Shown piece after piece: positions 16,503-25,798 of a DNA stretch of 64,000 nt (positions are counted from its first letter, which is position 1; the number at the start of each line of letters is the position of its first letter). This stretch comes from Bradyrhizobium sp. SRS-191. GTDB taxonomy: Bacteria; Pseudomonadota; Alphaproteobacteria; Rhizobiales; Xanthobacteraceae. A program made the translations under genes and the position numbers. The notes under the pieces are model-generated. The model worked only from the letters and a program-made list of their open reading frames with translations, was not told where the DNA came from and did not search any database. The stretch is from assembly GCF_024586915.1 (NCBI RefSeq), contig NZ_JANBVS010000007.1:248001-312000 (forward strand), in the 5' to 3' direction.

Positions 16503-17474
16503 TCAGTGGAGGCGCGGCGCCTTCAACAGCTTGGCGCGATCGGTCGACGCCACCGTGACATCGAAGGTGACGCCCTCGTGGTGCACGGTGAGCGGCACGT
16601 CGACGCCGGCGTCGCCGAGCGACCAGAGCTTGCGGTAGAATTCGCTCTGGGTCGTGACCTTGTCGCCATTGATGCCGAGGATGATGTCGCCCGCCTTCAG
16701 CTCGGCGCGCGCCGCCGGGCCGTTGTTGGACACGCCGATGACCACGACGCGGTCGTCGACCTCGGTCGCGTACATGCCGAGCCAGGGCCGGGCCGGCTTG
16801 TTGACGCGGCCGAAGCGGCGGAGATCGTCGATGATCGGCTTCAGGAGATCGATCGGCACGATCATATTGACGTGCTCGGCCTTGCTGTCGCGCTCACGCT
16901 CGAGCTGCAGCGAGCCGATGCCGATCAGCTCGCCCTTGGGCGAGAGCAGGCCTGTGCCGCCCCAATTGGGATGCGCGGGATGGGTGAAGATCGCCTCGTC
17001 CAGCAGATACTCCCAATAGCCGGCGAACTCCTGCTTGGCGATGATCTGGCTCGCGACCGAGCGGGTCCGGCCGCCGGCGCCGCCGAGCACGACCTGGTCG
17101 CCGATCTTGGTCGCCGCCGAGGAGCCGAGCGGCAGCGCCGGCAGATCGAGCTGCCCGAGCGCCTGGACCAGGCCGAAACCGGTCGCGAAATCGAACCCGA
17201 GCACGTGACCTTCGACGACCCGTCCGTCATTGAGGTGTAGCCAGACGGATTCGGCCTCGGTGATGAGGTAGCCGATGGTGAGCACCAGCCCGTCGTCGAT
17301 CACGACCGCATTGCCGGCGCGCTCGGTGCCCAGCGTTTCCGCGCTGAACGCATCCGGCGGAATGATGGAATGCAGGCCCACAATCGACGACAGCGCGTGG
17401 TCGAGATCATATTGGTAGTCTTCGGCGCGAGGCTGGAAGGCGAACGGCACTTTCCATTCGGTCAAAGAAGGCAT
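16503..17474 (-). CDS. HtrA/DegP-like PDZ protein with degenerate catalytic triad
   Basis: This encodes 323 residues, with AGGAG upstream of the ATG at 17474. Residues ~50-215 follow the HtrA trypsin fold and ~225-310 are a PDZ domain (VIGVSNNGPAARAELKAGDIILGINGD). The catalytic positions are altered. The strand before the His reads VLTIGYLITEA (Tyr for His), the Asp segment reads DFATGFGLVQ (Gly for Asp), and the Ser loop reads NWGGTGLLSPKGE (no Ser). There is no signal peptide either. It is therefore probably a cytoplasmic pseudoprotease that binds peptide C-termini and does not cut them. It converges on the RTX lipase, stop to stop within 13 bases. Confidence 0.82.
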   Translation of the reverse strand: MPSLTEWKVPFAFQPRAEDYQYDLDHALSSIVGLHSIIPPDAFSAETLGTERAGNAVVIDDGLVLTIGYLITEAESVWLHLNDGRVVEGHVLGFDFATGFGLVQALGQLDLPALPLGSSAATKIGDQVVLGGAGGRTRSVASQIIAKQEFAGYWEYLLDEAIFTHPAHPNWGGTGLLSPKGELIGIGSLQLERERDSKAEHVNMIVPIDLLKPIIDDLRRFGRVNKPARPWLGMYATEVDDRVVVIGVSNNGPAARAELKAGDIILGINGDKVTTQSEFYRKLWSLGDAGVDVPLTVHHEGVTFDVTVASTDRAKLLKAPRLH

Positions 17475-17644
17475 TTCTTTCTCCTGCTCTGTCGATGTCC
17501 CCGGGGACTTCGACCAAGCTTGCTTCGTGTCGCGTGAGTGTCGCGTCTCGGCCGCAGCGTCAACGCGAGCTTAACATCTTTGGCCGCGGGCGCCAGTTCC
17601 GCCGCTCCGCGGCCCTGCCGGGAGAAACGACGCTCTCGCGCCGA

Positions 17645-17950
17645 TCATCCGCGACCGCAGCCCTTGGATATGACGGGCCAGACGAACCATGCGCCGGCCG
17701 CATAGAGCTCGCCCACCGTCGCCGCGCCGGGACGAGCCGAGACATGGAAACGCCCGGCATCGAGCAAGGCTCCATCGCTGGCGACGATCGCCGGAATCAC
17801 GCGGTCGGTCGGCCCGAAGACGACGACTGCCGAGGGCTTGATCACCAGCGCCAGCGCCGCCATGCCCGCGAACCAAATGACGGCAACGACCAGCAGCCCT
17901 TGCATGGGCAGTGCGCGGGCCGGAGACAGTCTGTCAATAGTCGTACGCAT
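17645..17950 (-). CDS. Small membrane/exported protein, last gene of the FAD-oxidase operon
   Basis: This encodes 101 residues from the ATG at 17950, which lies inside the end of the preceding gene (17-base overlap). A longer frame to 18079 is rejected as a shadow. One hydrophobic segment (MQGLLVVAVIWFAGMAALALVI) is followed by a ~65-residue exported part. That part contains IPAIVASDGALLDAGRF and a hydrophobic end (AAGAWFVWPVISKGCG). It may be an anchored periplasmic protein. No family recognised. The overlap supports coupled translation with the upstream gene. Confidence 0.65.
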   Translation of the reverse strand: MRTTIDRLSPARALPMQGLLVVAVIWFAGMAALALVIKPSAVVVFGPTDRVIPAIVASDGALLDAGRFHVSARPGAATVGELYAAGAWFVWPVISKGCGRG

Positions 17951-19037
17951 GCTCGAAATCATAGCCGGCGGCGTCGAAGCGGGTGACGTCCTGAACCAGG
18001 GAGCGGACCGGGACGTCGACGCCGATGCGGCGCGCGCCGGGGCGGGACTGGATCGGGACACTGAATATAGGCAGTCCATCGAAGCCCGCCAGCCGCCCGT
18101 CGCCGGGAGGCACGACGATGGTCACCAGGATGCGGTGGTTGCCGGCGACCTCCGCCAGCGCGGCGCCGGGGCGGCGTCCGAGCTCCTTCACGAACGCATC
18201 GAACCTGGCGTAGCGCTCGGTCTGCACCAGCACGCCGCGGACCCCCTTGGCGTCGCTCACCTCGCGGATCACCTTCACGCCGGAGATGGCCGCCACGTCG
18301 GCGGCGGGCAGGCCGGTCACGACGCTGTGGACAGTCAGAATCGCGGGATCATAGCCGGCGGCATAGCCGATGACCGCTGCATAGGCGGCACGCCCGGCAT
18401 ATTGCAGGCTGAGCGAAAGCCGCCGTTCCACCGAGCGCAACGACGGCACGAACGGCGTGTCGCGCCAGAACTGCTCGAGCTTCGCCCAGAATGGATAGCG
18501 GTACCAGGGCGTCTGATAGAGAAACGCCGCGTAGTCCTTCAGCAGCGCCAGGTTGAAGGCGTCCTCGGCGGTCTTGATGCCGTCGGTGGTCTCCTCGGTG
18601 AGAGCGCCAATCGTCTTCTCATAGCCGCCCTGCAGCGCCATCTCGGCGGTGAAGCTGAAGCCGATGATGTAGTTGGTCAGCTTCTGATCCGAGGTGGCGG
18701 GTCCGGAGCCGTCGGCCTGCCGCGTCGCGCGGCACAGGCTGCGCCAGAAGCCGGCGATGCTCGAGAGATAATGGAAGTGGGACTCCGACCTCTGCCCGGT
18801 CACGCCGGCGAGATCGCCATAGGCGTGGACGATGTACCACTCGGGAAAGGTCAGGAAGCTGTCGCCTTGGGATCTCGCATAGCCGGCGTCAGCAATGCCG
18901 AACTCGGAGGTCACCACGGGCGTGGGCACGTCCGCGGTGCAGACCGTCTCGACGGTGATCACCGTCGTCGTGATGCCGATCGCTGCGGCGATCACGACGG
19001 CGCCGGCGAAATAGAGAATCTTACGACGCAGGCTCAT
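17934..19037 (-). CDS. Uncharacterised anchored protein in the FAD-oxidase operon
   Basis: This encodes 367 residues. The start at 19037 overlaps the previous stop as ATGA; the long frame to 19625 is a shadow. A single N-terminal helix (ILYFAGAVVIAAAIGI) anchors a ~335-residue periplasmic domain. Notable segments are SFLTFPEWYIVHAYGDLAG, with a cluster of aromatic residues, FHYLSSIAGFWRSLC, and FSFTAEMALQGGYEKTIG. I recall related conserved hypothetical proteins in rhizobia with the FLTFPEWYIV motif, but no assigned function. Context links it to an exported flavin-dependent oxidation. Confidence 0.75.
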   Translation of the reverse strand: MSLRRKILYFAGAVVIAAAIGITTTVITVETVCTADVPTPVVTSEFGIADAGYARSQGDSFLTFPEWYIVHAYGDLAGVTGQRSESHFHYLSSIAGFWRSLCRATRQADGSGPATSDQKLTNYIIGFSFTAEMALQGGYEKTIGALTEETTDGIKTAEDAFNLALLKDYAAFLYQTPWYRYPFWAKLEQFWRDTPFVPSLRSVERRLSLSLQYAGRAAYAAVIGYAAGYDPAILTVHSVVTGLPAADVAAISGVKVIREVSDAKGVRGVLVQTERYARFDAFVKELGRRPGAALAEVAGNHRILVTIVVPPGDGRLAGFDGLPIFSVPIQSRPGARRIGVDVPVRSLVQDVTRFDAAGYDFEHAYDY

Positions 19038-19474
19038 GCAAGCGCGGGCCTCGCGCCCCAGGGTGACCAGCCGACAGCGATGCCAACAGCGCCGAGCGCG
19101 AGATGCGGCAGGCTGGACAGCACCTTCACCAGCCAAGACGTGTTGCGGATGCCGTCGATGATGATGGAGAGGTCGAGATAGCCGGAGCCTGTGAACACGC
19201 CCATCACGCCGTCGAGGAAGTACAGCGTGCCGAACACACGCAGGAAGAACACGGCGCTGCGCCGCGACAGCGTCGCGGCCAAGGCCCACAGGCCCGAGGC
19301 GACGTGCAGCGCGTCCTTGTAGATGTCGAGCTGGAACAGGCCGAACACGCGACCCTGCGCATCGATGAAGGCGGGGATGTAGTCGGTCGCGGCGGCGAAC
19401 AGCAGCGCCATGGCAAGCGCGAGAGCTGCGATGCGATAGCGGTCCAATGAGAAGCCGTCGGTCGTCATCGTCAT
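19034..19474 (-). CDS. Four-helix membrane protein (DUF4383-like)
   Basis: This encodes 146 residues. The ATG at 19474 overlaps the stop of the FAD oxidase as ATGA, and its own stop overlaps the next start in the same way. It has four hydrophobic helices with short loops: IAALALAMALLFAAATDYI, HVASGLWALAAT, FFLRVFGTLYFLDGVMG and HLALGAVGIAVGW. The Leu-Tyr-Phe-Leu-Asp-Gly segment between helices and the overall size resemble the DUF4383 group. It is an inner-membrane protein of unknown role, perhaps the membrane partner of the exported oxidase upstream. Confidence 0.7.
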   Translation of the reverse strand: MTMTTDGFSLDRYRIAALALAMALLFAAATDYIPAFIDAQGRVFGLFQLDIYKDALHVASGLWALAATLSRRSAVFFLRVFGTLYFLDGVMGVFTGSGYLDLSIIIDGIRNTSWLVKVLSSLPHLALGAVGIAVGWSPWGARPALA

Positions 19475-20916
19475 GCGAAATAGGCGTCCCACATCGCGTT
19501 GCGGAACAGAAGGTTCGGATCATATTGCCGCTTGGCGGCGACGAAGCGCGCCGTTGCCGTATAGGCCTTCTCGACCTGGTCGCGGCGCGCATGCAGACGA
19601 TAAGGCAGATAGAACGCGCCGCCAATCGCCGTGATGCGGTCGATCAGCGCCTCCGTCGTGCGAAGCATGTCGATCTCGCCCTCCGGCGAGGTGACCTGCG
19701 AGAACGACATCACCGCGGCGATGCGGCGGACGGGAGCGATGGTGAGGGCAGGCGTCTTGTCCTCGGCGACGTAGCGCAGGGTGACGTTGAGGAATTCGGC
19801 GCGCGCCTTCGGGATGATCTCGCGGCAGGCGGTGAGGAACTCGCCGAACCGCTCGGGCGCGACGAAATATTCGTGCAGGATGTCGGTCCGGTGCATGTCC
19901 TTCTGCGCGAGGTTCGCCACCGGCTCGGCCATCAGCGAATTGCGGGTGTAGCGGCTGTCGGAGATGGCAGGCCCCAGCCGCGTCTCCATGAACCAGCGCA
20001 GGCCCTTGGCGACCTCCCAGCCGGTCTGGGCGCGATAGATGGTGTTGGCGACGCCGGTCAGCTTGCCCGAACTCGCCACGGCCGGCAGCGTTGCCGGCGC
20101 ATCGGGGGCCGGACGGAACGTGACGAGCAGCGCGTCGTCGAAGAACGATTTGCGCGACACCGACATCCGGCCATAGGCCATCTTCACGTTGGGATCGCCA
20201 TCGATGCTCTGCGTGAACTTCTCGGCGAACGTCTCCGGAGCCATCCGCTCGAAGCGCGGCTCGAGCAGCACGTTCGGCACCATCTCGACCTCGAGATCGA
20301 CGATGATGCCGAACAGGCCATAGCCGCCCATGGCGAGCCCGAACAGCTCGGCATTCTCGGTGCGCGAGCACTGCACCAGCGTGCCGTCGGCCAGCAGCAT
20401 GCGGATCGACTTCACCGTCGAGCCGAAGGGTCCGTAGGGCACCGGCCAGCCATGGGCGTTGACGCTGAACGTGCTGCCGACGCCGAAATCGCTGTTGGAT
20501 TGCATCACGGCCGGTGAGAAGCCCTTTGCGTCGAGCGTGGCGATGACGTCCCACCAGCGGTTGCCGGCGGCGGTGCGATAGGTCCGCGCCGCGGTGTCGA
20601 GCTCGATCGCGCCGCCGTCGAGCGTGATGGCGGTGCCATCCCGCGGCAGGCTCTGGCCGCCCATCGAATGCCGGGCGACGGCCGCGGCGACAGGGCCCTT
20701 GGCGGCCGCAGCTTCCTTCAGCTCGGCGCGCAGCCGCGCGATCAAATCGTCAGTCGCGGGCTTCGAGATCACCACATGCTTGGCAACCGGTGTCGGGTTG
20801 AGCCGGCTGGCATCGTTGAGGATGGTGCGCAGTTCGGCGCGAGCCCGCGGCATCCGCGCCAAAGGCAATGCCGCAGCCGTGGCTGCGGTGCGCAGAAACC
20901 GTCGTCGTGAGATCAT
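19471..20916 (-). CDS. Tat-exported FAD-linked oxidase
   Basis: This encodes 481 residues. The leader ISRRRFLRTAATAAALPLA is a clear twin-arginine signal. The N-terminal half is a PCMH-type FAD domain, with ARHSMGGQSL, the diphosphate loop SNSDFGVGSTFSVNAHGW and GPFGSTVKSIRML. The C-terminal half matches the substrate domain of aldonolactone/sterol-oxidase-like proteins. It starts a four-gene set whose members overlap by 4, 4 and 17 bases. The substrate is unknown; possibilities include an alditol, lactone or sterol. Electron acceptor unknown. It should act in the periplasm. Confidence 0.85.
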   Translation of the reverse strand: MISRRRFLRTAATAAALPLARMPRARAELRTILNDASRLNPTPVAKHVVISKPATDDLIARLRAELKEAAAAKGPVAAAVARHSMGGQSLPRDGTAITLDGGAIELDTAARTYRTAAGNRWWDVIATLDAKGFSPAVMQSNSDFGVGSTFSVNAHGWPVPYGPFGSTVKSIRMLLADGTLVQCSRTENAELFGLAMGGYGLFGIIVDLEVEMVPNVLLEPRFERMAPETFAEKFTQSIDGDPNVKMAYGRMSVSRKSFFDDALLVTFRPAPDAPATLPAVASSGKLTGVANTIYRAQTGWEVAKGLRWFMETRLGPAISDSRYTRNSLMAEPVANLAQKDMHRTDILHEYFVAPERFGEFLTACREIIPKARAEFLNVTLRYVAEDKTPALTIAPVRRIAAVMSFSQVTSPEGEIDMLRTTEALIDRITAIGGAFYLPYRLHARRDQVEKAYTATARFVAAKRQYDPNLLFRNAMWDAYFA

Positions 20917-20984
20917 GGGCGCACGCTCCTTACCATCTCGGGAGTCTACGCCAGCATCGTAAACGTTCGAAAAATTATCACCCC

Positions 20985-22502
20985 TCAGTCTGCCGAGGGG
21001 CGCCCGCGCGAGGGGATCAGGCGGAAGTCACGGCCATCCTTCAGCCAGGCGGCGCGCTCGTCGCGCAGCAGGGTTCGGCGCACCTTGCCGGAATCGTCGC
21101 GCAGCATGGTGTCGACGAGCTCATAGCTTTCCGGATGCTTGTAGCGGCTCAGCCGGTCGGCCAGGAACGCCCCCATGCCGTCGACGATCGCCTGTGCGTC
21201 CTTGGCGCGATCGATCTCGACGATCGCGTGCACGCGCTGGCCGAGCTCGGGATCGGGCAGGCCGACCACGACGCAGGAGCGGATGTCGGGATGCGCCATC
21301 AGCGCGGCCTCCACCTCGGCCGGATAGATGTTGGCGCCGCCGCGCAGCACCATGTCGGCGAGGCGGTCGCCGAGATAGAGGTAGCCGTCGGCATCGAGCC
21401 GGCCGATGTCGCCGAGCGACTCCCAGCCGTCGGCGCGCCGCTTCGGCTCTGCGCCGAGATAATGATAGGTGCTGCCGGCGCCATCGGCGGGCAGGAAGTA
21501 GATCTCGCCGCTCTCGCCGGGCGCGACGTCGTTGCCGTCGGGCCCGAGGATGCGCAAGCCGCAGGTCTCGTCGATCTTGCCGACCGAGCCCCTGTGCTGC
21601 AGCCATTCGGTGCCGGAGATGATGGTGCGGCCCTGCCGCTCGGTACCGCCATAGAGCTCATAGACCCGCTCGGCGCCGAGCCACTCGATCCACTTCTCCT
21701 TCAGCCATGGCGGCATCGGCGCAGCCATGTGGAACACCATCTTCAGGCTCGACACGTTGTAGCTGTTGCGCACCGCATCCGGCAGCGCCCAGATCCGATG
21801 CATCATGGTCGGCACGAAGTTGACCCATTGGATGCGCTGCGCCTGGATCAGCCGCAGCGTTTCCTCGGCATCGAACTTCACCATGCCCGTCAAGGTGCCG
21901 CCGGCGAACAGCGCGTAGTGCGACACGATGAAGGGCGCGTTGTGATACAGCGGCCCGGGATTGAGCAGCGACGCGCCCTTCGGAATTCCGAGCGGCGGCT
22001 CCGCCGCGGTATCGGTCACCGCGGGCGCATGATCGAGGATCACCTTGGGCCGCCCGGTCGAGCCGCCGGAGGTCATCGCCTTCCAATAGCGTGACACCGG
22101 TGCGGTGAGCGGCTCGTCGGAAAAACCTTCCGGCGTGAAGTCGGCCGGCAGTGCATTCGGCGCGTTCCAATCGGCCTCGCCGCCGACGACCAGCGACGGC
22201 TTGAGGATCTCCAGCACTGCGGCGGCTTCGCCGCGCGGCAGCCGCCACGACAGCGATGTCGGCGTCGCGCCGCATTTCCACACGGCAAAACTGGTCTCGA
22301 ACAGCGCGTTGCCGTTGGGCAGGCCGATGGCGACGAAATCGCCGGGCTTGACTCCCTTGGCGGCGAAGGCGCGGGCGCGCGCATTGGCGCGGCGCTCGAG
22401 CTGTTCCCAGGTCAGCGCGTCAGTTCCATGTTGGACGGCGATGCTGTTTTTGGGTTTGCGCTCGGCGTACCAGCGCGGCACGTCCGCCATCGGGATCAGC
22501 AT
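20985..22502 (-). CDS. Acyl-CoA synthetase (AMP-forming, ANL superfamily)
   Basis: This encodes 505 residues with GGAGG before the ATG at 22502. The ATP-binding P-loop motif reads MTSGGSTGRPKV, the A5-type motif YELYGGTERQG, and the A7/A8 region GWESLGDIGRLDADGYLYLGDR followed by GGANIYPAEVE. The C-terminal lysine region is DDSGKVRRTLLRDE. By family knowledge it activates a carboxylic acid with ATP and joins it to CoA; chain length is not predictable. It lies 68 bases upstream of the FAD-oxidase gene on the same strand and may be in the same transcript. Confidence 0.88.
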   Translation of the reverse strand: MLIPMADVPRWYAERKPKNSIAVQHGTDALTWEQLERRANARARAFAAKGVKPGDFVAIGLPNGNALFETSFAVWKCGATPTSLSWRLPRGEAAAVLEILKPSLVVGGEADWNAPNALPADFTPEGFSDEPLTAPVSRYWKAMTSGGSTGRPKVILDHAPAVTDTAAEPPLGIPKGASLLNPGPLYHNAPFIVSHYALFAGGTLTGMVKFDAEETLRLIQAQRIQWVNFVPTMMHRIWALPDAVRNSYNVSSLKMVFHMAAPMPPWLKEKWIEWLGAERVYELYGGTERQGRTIISGTEWLQHRGSVGKIDETCGLRILGPDGNDVAPGESGEIYFLPADGAGSTYHYLGAEPKRRADGWESLGDIGRLDADGYLYLGDRLADMVLRGGANIYPAEVEAALMAHPDIRSCVVVGLPDPELGQRVHAIVEIDRAKDAQAIVDGMGAFLADRLSRYKHPESYELVDTMLRDDSGKVRRTLLRDERAAWLKDGRDFRLIPSRGRPSAD

Positions 22503-22569
22503 CAGGTCCTCCGCATCGTCAGGCGCTTCGCTGGCGCCGTTCTTGGTTCAGCAGCTCAGCGCGCTGAGA

Positions 22570-23589
22570 TCAGTGACGAGGGGAGTTTTGCCTCAACCGC
22601 GCAGAGGCGTCCATACGCGCACGCCGCAGAGTTTCGGATGGCAGTTCTGCGAAATGGCGCTTGTAGTCGAGAGAGAACTGACTGAAGTGCCAGAAGCCAT
22701 GGCGCACGGCGATGTCGTAAATTCCGTCGCGCGGATCATGCGAAGATTTGAGATCGCGCCGCACGCGATTGAGGCGCACGGCACGCCAATAGGTCAGGGG
22801 GCTGGTACCCAGCACGTCCTGGAAACAGTAGCTCAGCTTGCGCCGGCTGGCACCGACCGCCTTGCAGACATCCAGTAACGAGATGGACTGGTCGGCTGAT
22901 GCCAGCATCAGCTCGCAGGCCCGATCGACGATCCGTTTGCGTGCGGCGCTGCTGCGGGTGTCGTCGCAGGGGCGCGCGTCCGGCAGCAGGTCCGTGATCG
23001 CCAGCAGCAGGCTGTGCTGAAGGGCTCCGCGAGACGCCGCGCTCAGCGTCGGCTCCGCCTCGGCGCCGTGGAGTCCATCGATGATCGTCAGCGCGGCGCG
23101 GAAGCGAGCCAGCACATCCGCCGGCGCCGACAGCGCGCGCATGCGATGTCGCAGATCGCGCGGGAGCTCGATCGCCAGTTCGTCGGCGATCTCGTCGATG
23201 AGTTGGACGGACAGAGTCACGCCGCGCAATGCGAAGCCGGGCGGCGTGCAGATGTCGACCTCGGCATCGAAGGAGACGATCAGCGCGTTGTGGGTGACGC
23301 CGCTCCCGTTGACTTTCACCGTGCCGTCGCCGCCGCATGGCACCGCGAAGCCGCAGCAGTCGCGTCCGAGCTCGCCATGTTGCCGCACCCGCTGGCTCGT
23401 CACCTCGTGGAAGACGTCGAGCTGCGGCAGCGACAACCGGCTGAAGCTCCCTCGAAAGGCGCCGGCGCTGATCTGGTCGTAGGTCAGCCGCCAGCCGCCG
23501 AGCTTGGCGCAATGCTCGTCGACATCTGTGCTGGTCGTCTGCACGAGGCCGGTGCTGACGTCCGCGCTATGTGTCTGGCTCAAGCTCAT
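22570..23589 (-). CDS. AraC-family transcriptional regulator
   Basis: This encodes 339 residues from the ATG at 23589 (MSLSQTHSADV); a further in-frame ATG at 23625 is possible. The N-terminal ~200 residues form a ligand-sensing domain (cupin-type strands, GRDCCGFAVPCGGDG). The C-terminus holds two helix-turn-helix motifs: SLLDVCKAVGASRRKLSYCF and IYDIAVRHGFWHFSQFSLDYK. It is transcribed away from the copper amine oxidase gene, with a 149-base intergenic space. By analogy with FeaR controlling tynA, it is a good candidate to regulate the oxidase in response to an amine or its aldehyde. Confidence 0.85.
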   Translation of the reverse strand: MSLSQTHSADVSTGLVQTTSTDVDEHCAKLGGWRLTYDQISAGAFRGSFSRLSLPQLDVFHEVTSQRVRQHGELGRDCCGFAVPCGGDGTVKVNGSGVTHNALIVSFDAEVDICTPPGFALRGVTLSVQLIDEIADELAIELPRDLRHRMRALSAPADVLARFRAALTIIDGLHGAEAEPTLSAASRGALQHSLLLAITDLLPDARPCDDTRSSAARKRIVDRACELMLASADQSISLLDVCKAVGASRRKLSYCFQDVLGTSPLTYWRAVRLNRVRRDLKSSHDPRDGIYDIAVRHGFWHFSQFSLDYKRHFAELPSETLRRARMDASARLRQNSPRH

Positions 23590-23738
23590 GACATCACGGC
23601 GAAATCTGATGCGAAGGCCGTGCAAGATGCGCGCCAGCGCAGGCCGCCGGCAGAGCCGGCTCGCCCTGGATCTTGCCCGATTTCGATAACGCTGTCCCGC
23701 GTCTGATTGGCAGTCTCTCCCGGAGACCGTTCACCTCG

Positions 23739-25736
23739 ATGGAGCCATCCGTGCAGGGCATCGCTGCAATCGCCATCAGCCATCCGCTCGATCCGCTGAC
23801 GTCGGATGAGATCGCCGCCGCCTGCAATCTGGTGCGTGCGAGTGCAGCATCAGCGGAGAATTGCCGCTTCCCGATCGTGCGGCTCGAGGAGCCGGGCAAG
23901 GCCGAACTCGCGGCGCATGGCGGCGGACGGAAGCTGCCGCGGCAAGCCTTCGTGGTCTCGCTCGATATCGCCTCCGGCGAGTCCGTCGAGCATGTCGTTG
24001 ATCTCAGCGCCCAGGCCGTCGTTGCGCGCAAGGTGGTGCCGAACCGCGAGGCGCCCTACGGCCAGCCGCCCGTCATGCTGGAGGAGTTCTTTCGCTGCGA
24101 GGCTGCAGTAAAGGCCGACGCCGGCTGGCGCAAGGCGATGCACCGCCGCGGGCTCACCGACAAGGACATCGAGCTGGTGCAGGTCGATCCGTTCTCGTCC
24201 GGCTTCTTCGACCTGCCGTTCGAGCGCGGCGCCCGCATCGTGCGCGCGGTCAGCTATTATCGCGAGCATCCGCAGGACAACGGCTATGCGCATCCGATCG
24301 AAGGCGTCGTCGCCGTCGTCGACCTGATCGCCGGGAAGGTCATCGATCTGACCGACGATGACCCGGTCATTCCGATCCCGCGCAAGAAGCGCAACTACGG
24401 CGCCCACGAGGTGACCGCGCCGCGCACCGGCATCAAGCCGCTGAACATCGAGCAGCCGCAGGGGCCGAGCTTCACGGTGGACGGCTGGAAGGTCGAGTGG
24501 CAGAAATGGAGCTTTCGCGTCGGCTTCACGCCGCGCGAAGGCCTCGTGCTGCATCGGCTGTCCTATCAGGATGGCGAGCGCACGCGGCCGATCGTCCACC
24601 GCGCCAGCGTGACCGAGATGGTCGTGCCTTACGCCGATCCGACCGCCAACCATTTCTGGAAGTCGGCGTTCGACGCCGGCGAATACGGGCTCGGCATGCT
24701 CGCCAATGCGCTGGAGCTCGGCTGCGACTGTCTCGGCAACATCCATTACTTCGACGTGCCCGCCGCGGACAGCAAGGGCGAGCCCTTCGTCATGAAGAAC
24801 GCGATCTGCATGCATGAGGAGGATTACGGCATCCTCTGGAAGCACTACGAATTCCGCAACGGCTTGTTCGAGGTCAGGCGCTCGCGCCGCCTCGTCATCA
24901 GCTTCTTCGCCACGGTCGGCAACTATGACTATGGCTTCTATTGGTACCTGTACCAGGACGGCACCATCCAGCTCGAATGCAAGCTCACCGGCATCATCCA
25001 GACTGCGGCGATCGCGCCGGGCGCGACCTATCCCTTCGGCGGCATGGTCGACGACAATCTCGGCGGACCCACGCATCAGCACTTCTTCAACTCGCGCCTG
25101 CACATGGACATCGACGGCGGCGGGAATACGGTGACCGAGCACGAGTTCGTGCCGCGGCCGTGGGGGCGCGACAATCCGCATGGCAACGTATTCGACACGA
25201 CCAGCCGCGTGCTGGCGCGCGAGCGTGACGCTGCGCGCCTCGCCAACGGCGAAACGGGACGCTACTGGAAGATCTCCAATCCCAACGAGACGAATTCGGT
25301 CGGTGCGGCGCCCGGCTACAAGCTGGTGGTCACTCCGAGCCCGGTGATGCTGGCGCAGGAGGGCAGCTTCGTGCGCAGCCGCGGCGGCTTCGCCACAAAG
25401 CATGTCTGGGTCACCGCATATGATCCGGCCGAGAAATACGCCAGCGGCGACTATCCGAACGTGCATGGCGGCGGCGATGGCCTGCCGCGCTACATCGCGC
25501 AGAACCGCTCGATCGAGAACACCGACATCGTGGTCTGGCACTCGTTCGGGCACACCCATGTGTGCAAGCCGGAGGACTTTCCGGTCATGCCGGTGGAGTA
25601 TGCGGGCTTCACGCTGAAGCCGGTCGGCTTCTTCGCCGCCAATGCCGGCTTCGACATTCCGGCGGAACGCAATGCGAAGAGCGTGCTGAGCGCGGATGGG
25701 ACGTCTGACACGACCGGCGGTAACTGCTGTCACTGA
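23739..25736 (+). CDS. Copper-containing primary amine oxidase (TPQ cofactor)
   Basis: This encodes 665 residues from the ATG at 23739; an upstream TTG frame is less likely. The cofactor tyrosine is Tyr396 in FFATVGNYDYGF, which self-processes to topaquinone. Copper ligands are His446 and His448 (HQHFFN) and His607 (GHTHVCKPEDF). The catalytic base is Asp312 in AFDAGEYGLG. The enzyme oxidises primary amines to aldehydes with release of ammonia and hydrogen peroxide. I see no signal peptide, so it may be cytoplasmic. An AraC regulator diverges from it, and a cysteine-rich copper-binding protein is encoded 333 bases downstream. Confidence 0.93.
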   Translation: MEPSVQGIAAIAISHPLDPLTSDEIAAACNLVRASAASAENCRFPIVRLEEPGKAELAAHGGGRKLPRQAFVVSLDIASGESVEHVVDLSAQAVVARKVVPNREAPYGQPPVMLEEFFRCEAAVKADAGWRKAMHRRGLTDKDIELVQVDPFSSGFFDLPFERGARIVRAVSYYREHPQDNGYAHPIEGVVAVVDLIAGKVIDLTDDDPVIPIPRKKRNYGAHEVTAPRTGIKPLNIEQPQGPSFTVDGWKVEWQKWSFRVGFTPREGLVLHRLSYQDGERTRPIVHRASVTEMVVPYADPTANHFWKSAFDAGEYGLGMLANALELGCDCLGNIHYFDVPAADSKGEPFVMKNAICMHEEDYGILWKHYEFRNGLFEVRRSRRLVISFFATVGNYDYGFYWYLYQDGTIQLECKLTGIIQTAAIAPGATYPFGGMVDDNLGGPTHQHFFNSRLHMDIDGGGNTVTEHEFVPRPWGRDNPHGNVFDTTSRVLARERDAARLANGETGRYWKISNPNETNSVGAAPGYKLVVTPSPVMLAQEGSFVRSRGGFATKHVWVTAYDPAEKYASGDYPNVHGGGDGLPRYIAQNRSIENTDIVVWHSFGHTHVCKPEDFPVMPVEYAGFTLKPVGFFAANAGFDIPAERNAKSVLSADGTSDTTGGNCCH

Positions 25737-25798
25737 GCAAGCGCCAATACGTGGCGGAGCAGAGGTGCGTGCCGGTTGTCACCCGGCATGTGCGCACC

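Noticed and set aside
17934..19625. A longer start for the 367-aa protein (563 aa)
   Set aside because: The extra part overlaps the four-helix protein and the oxidase in another frame. The ATG at 19037 gives an ATGA overlap and a signal anchor.
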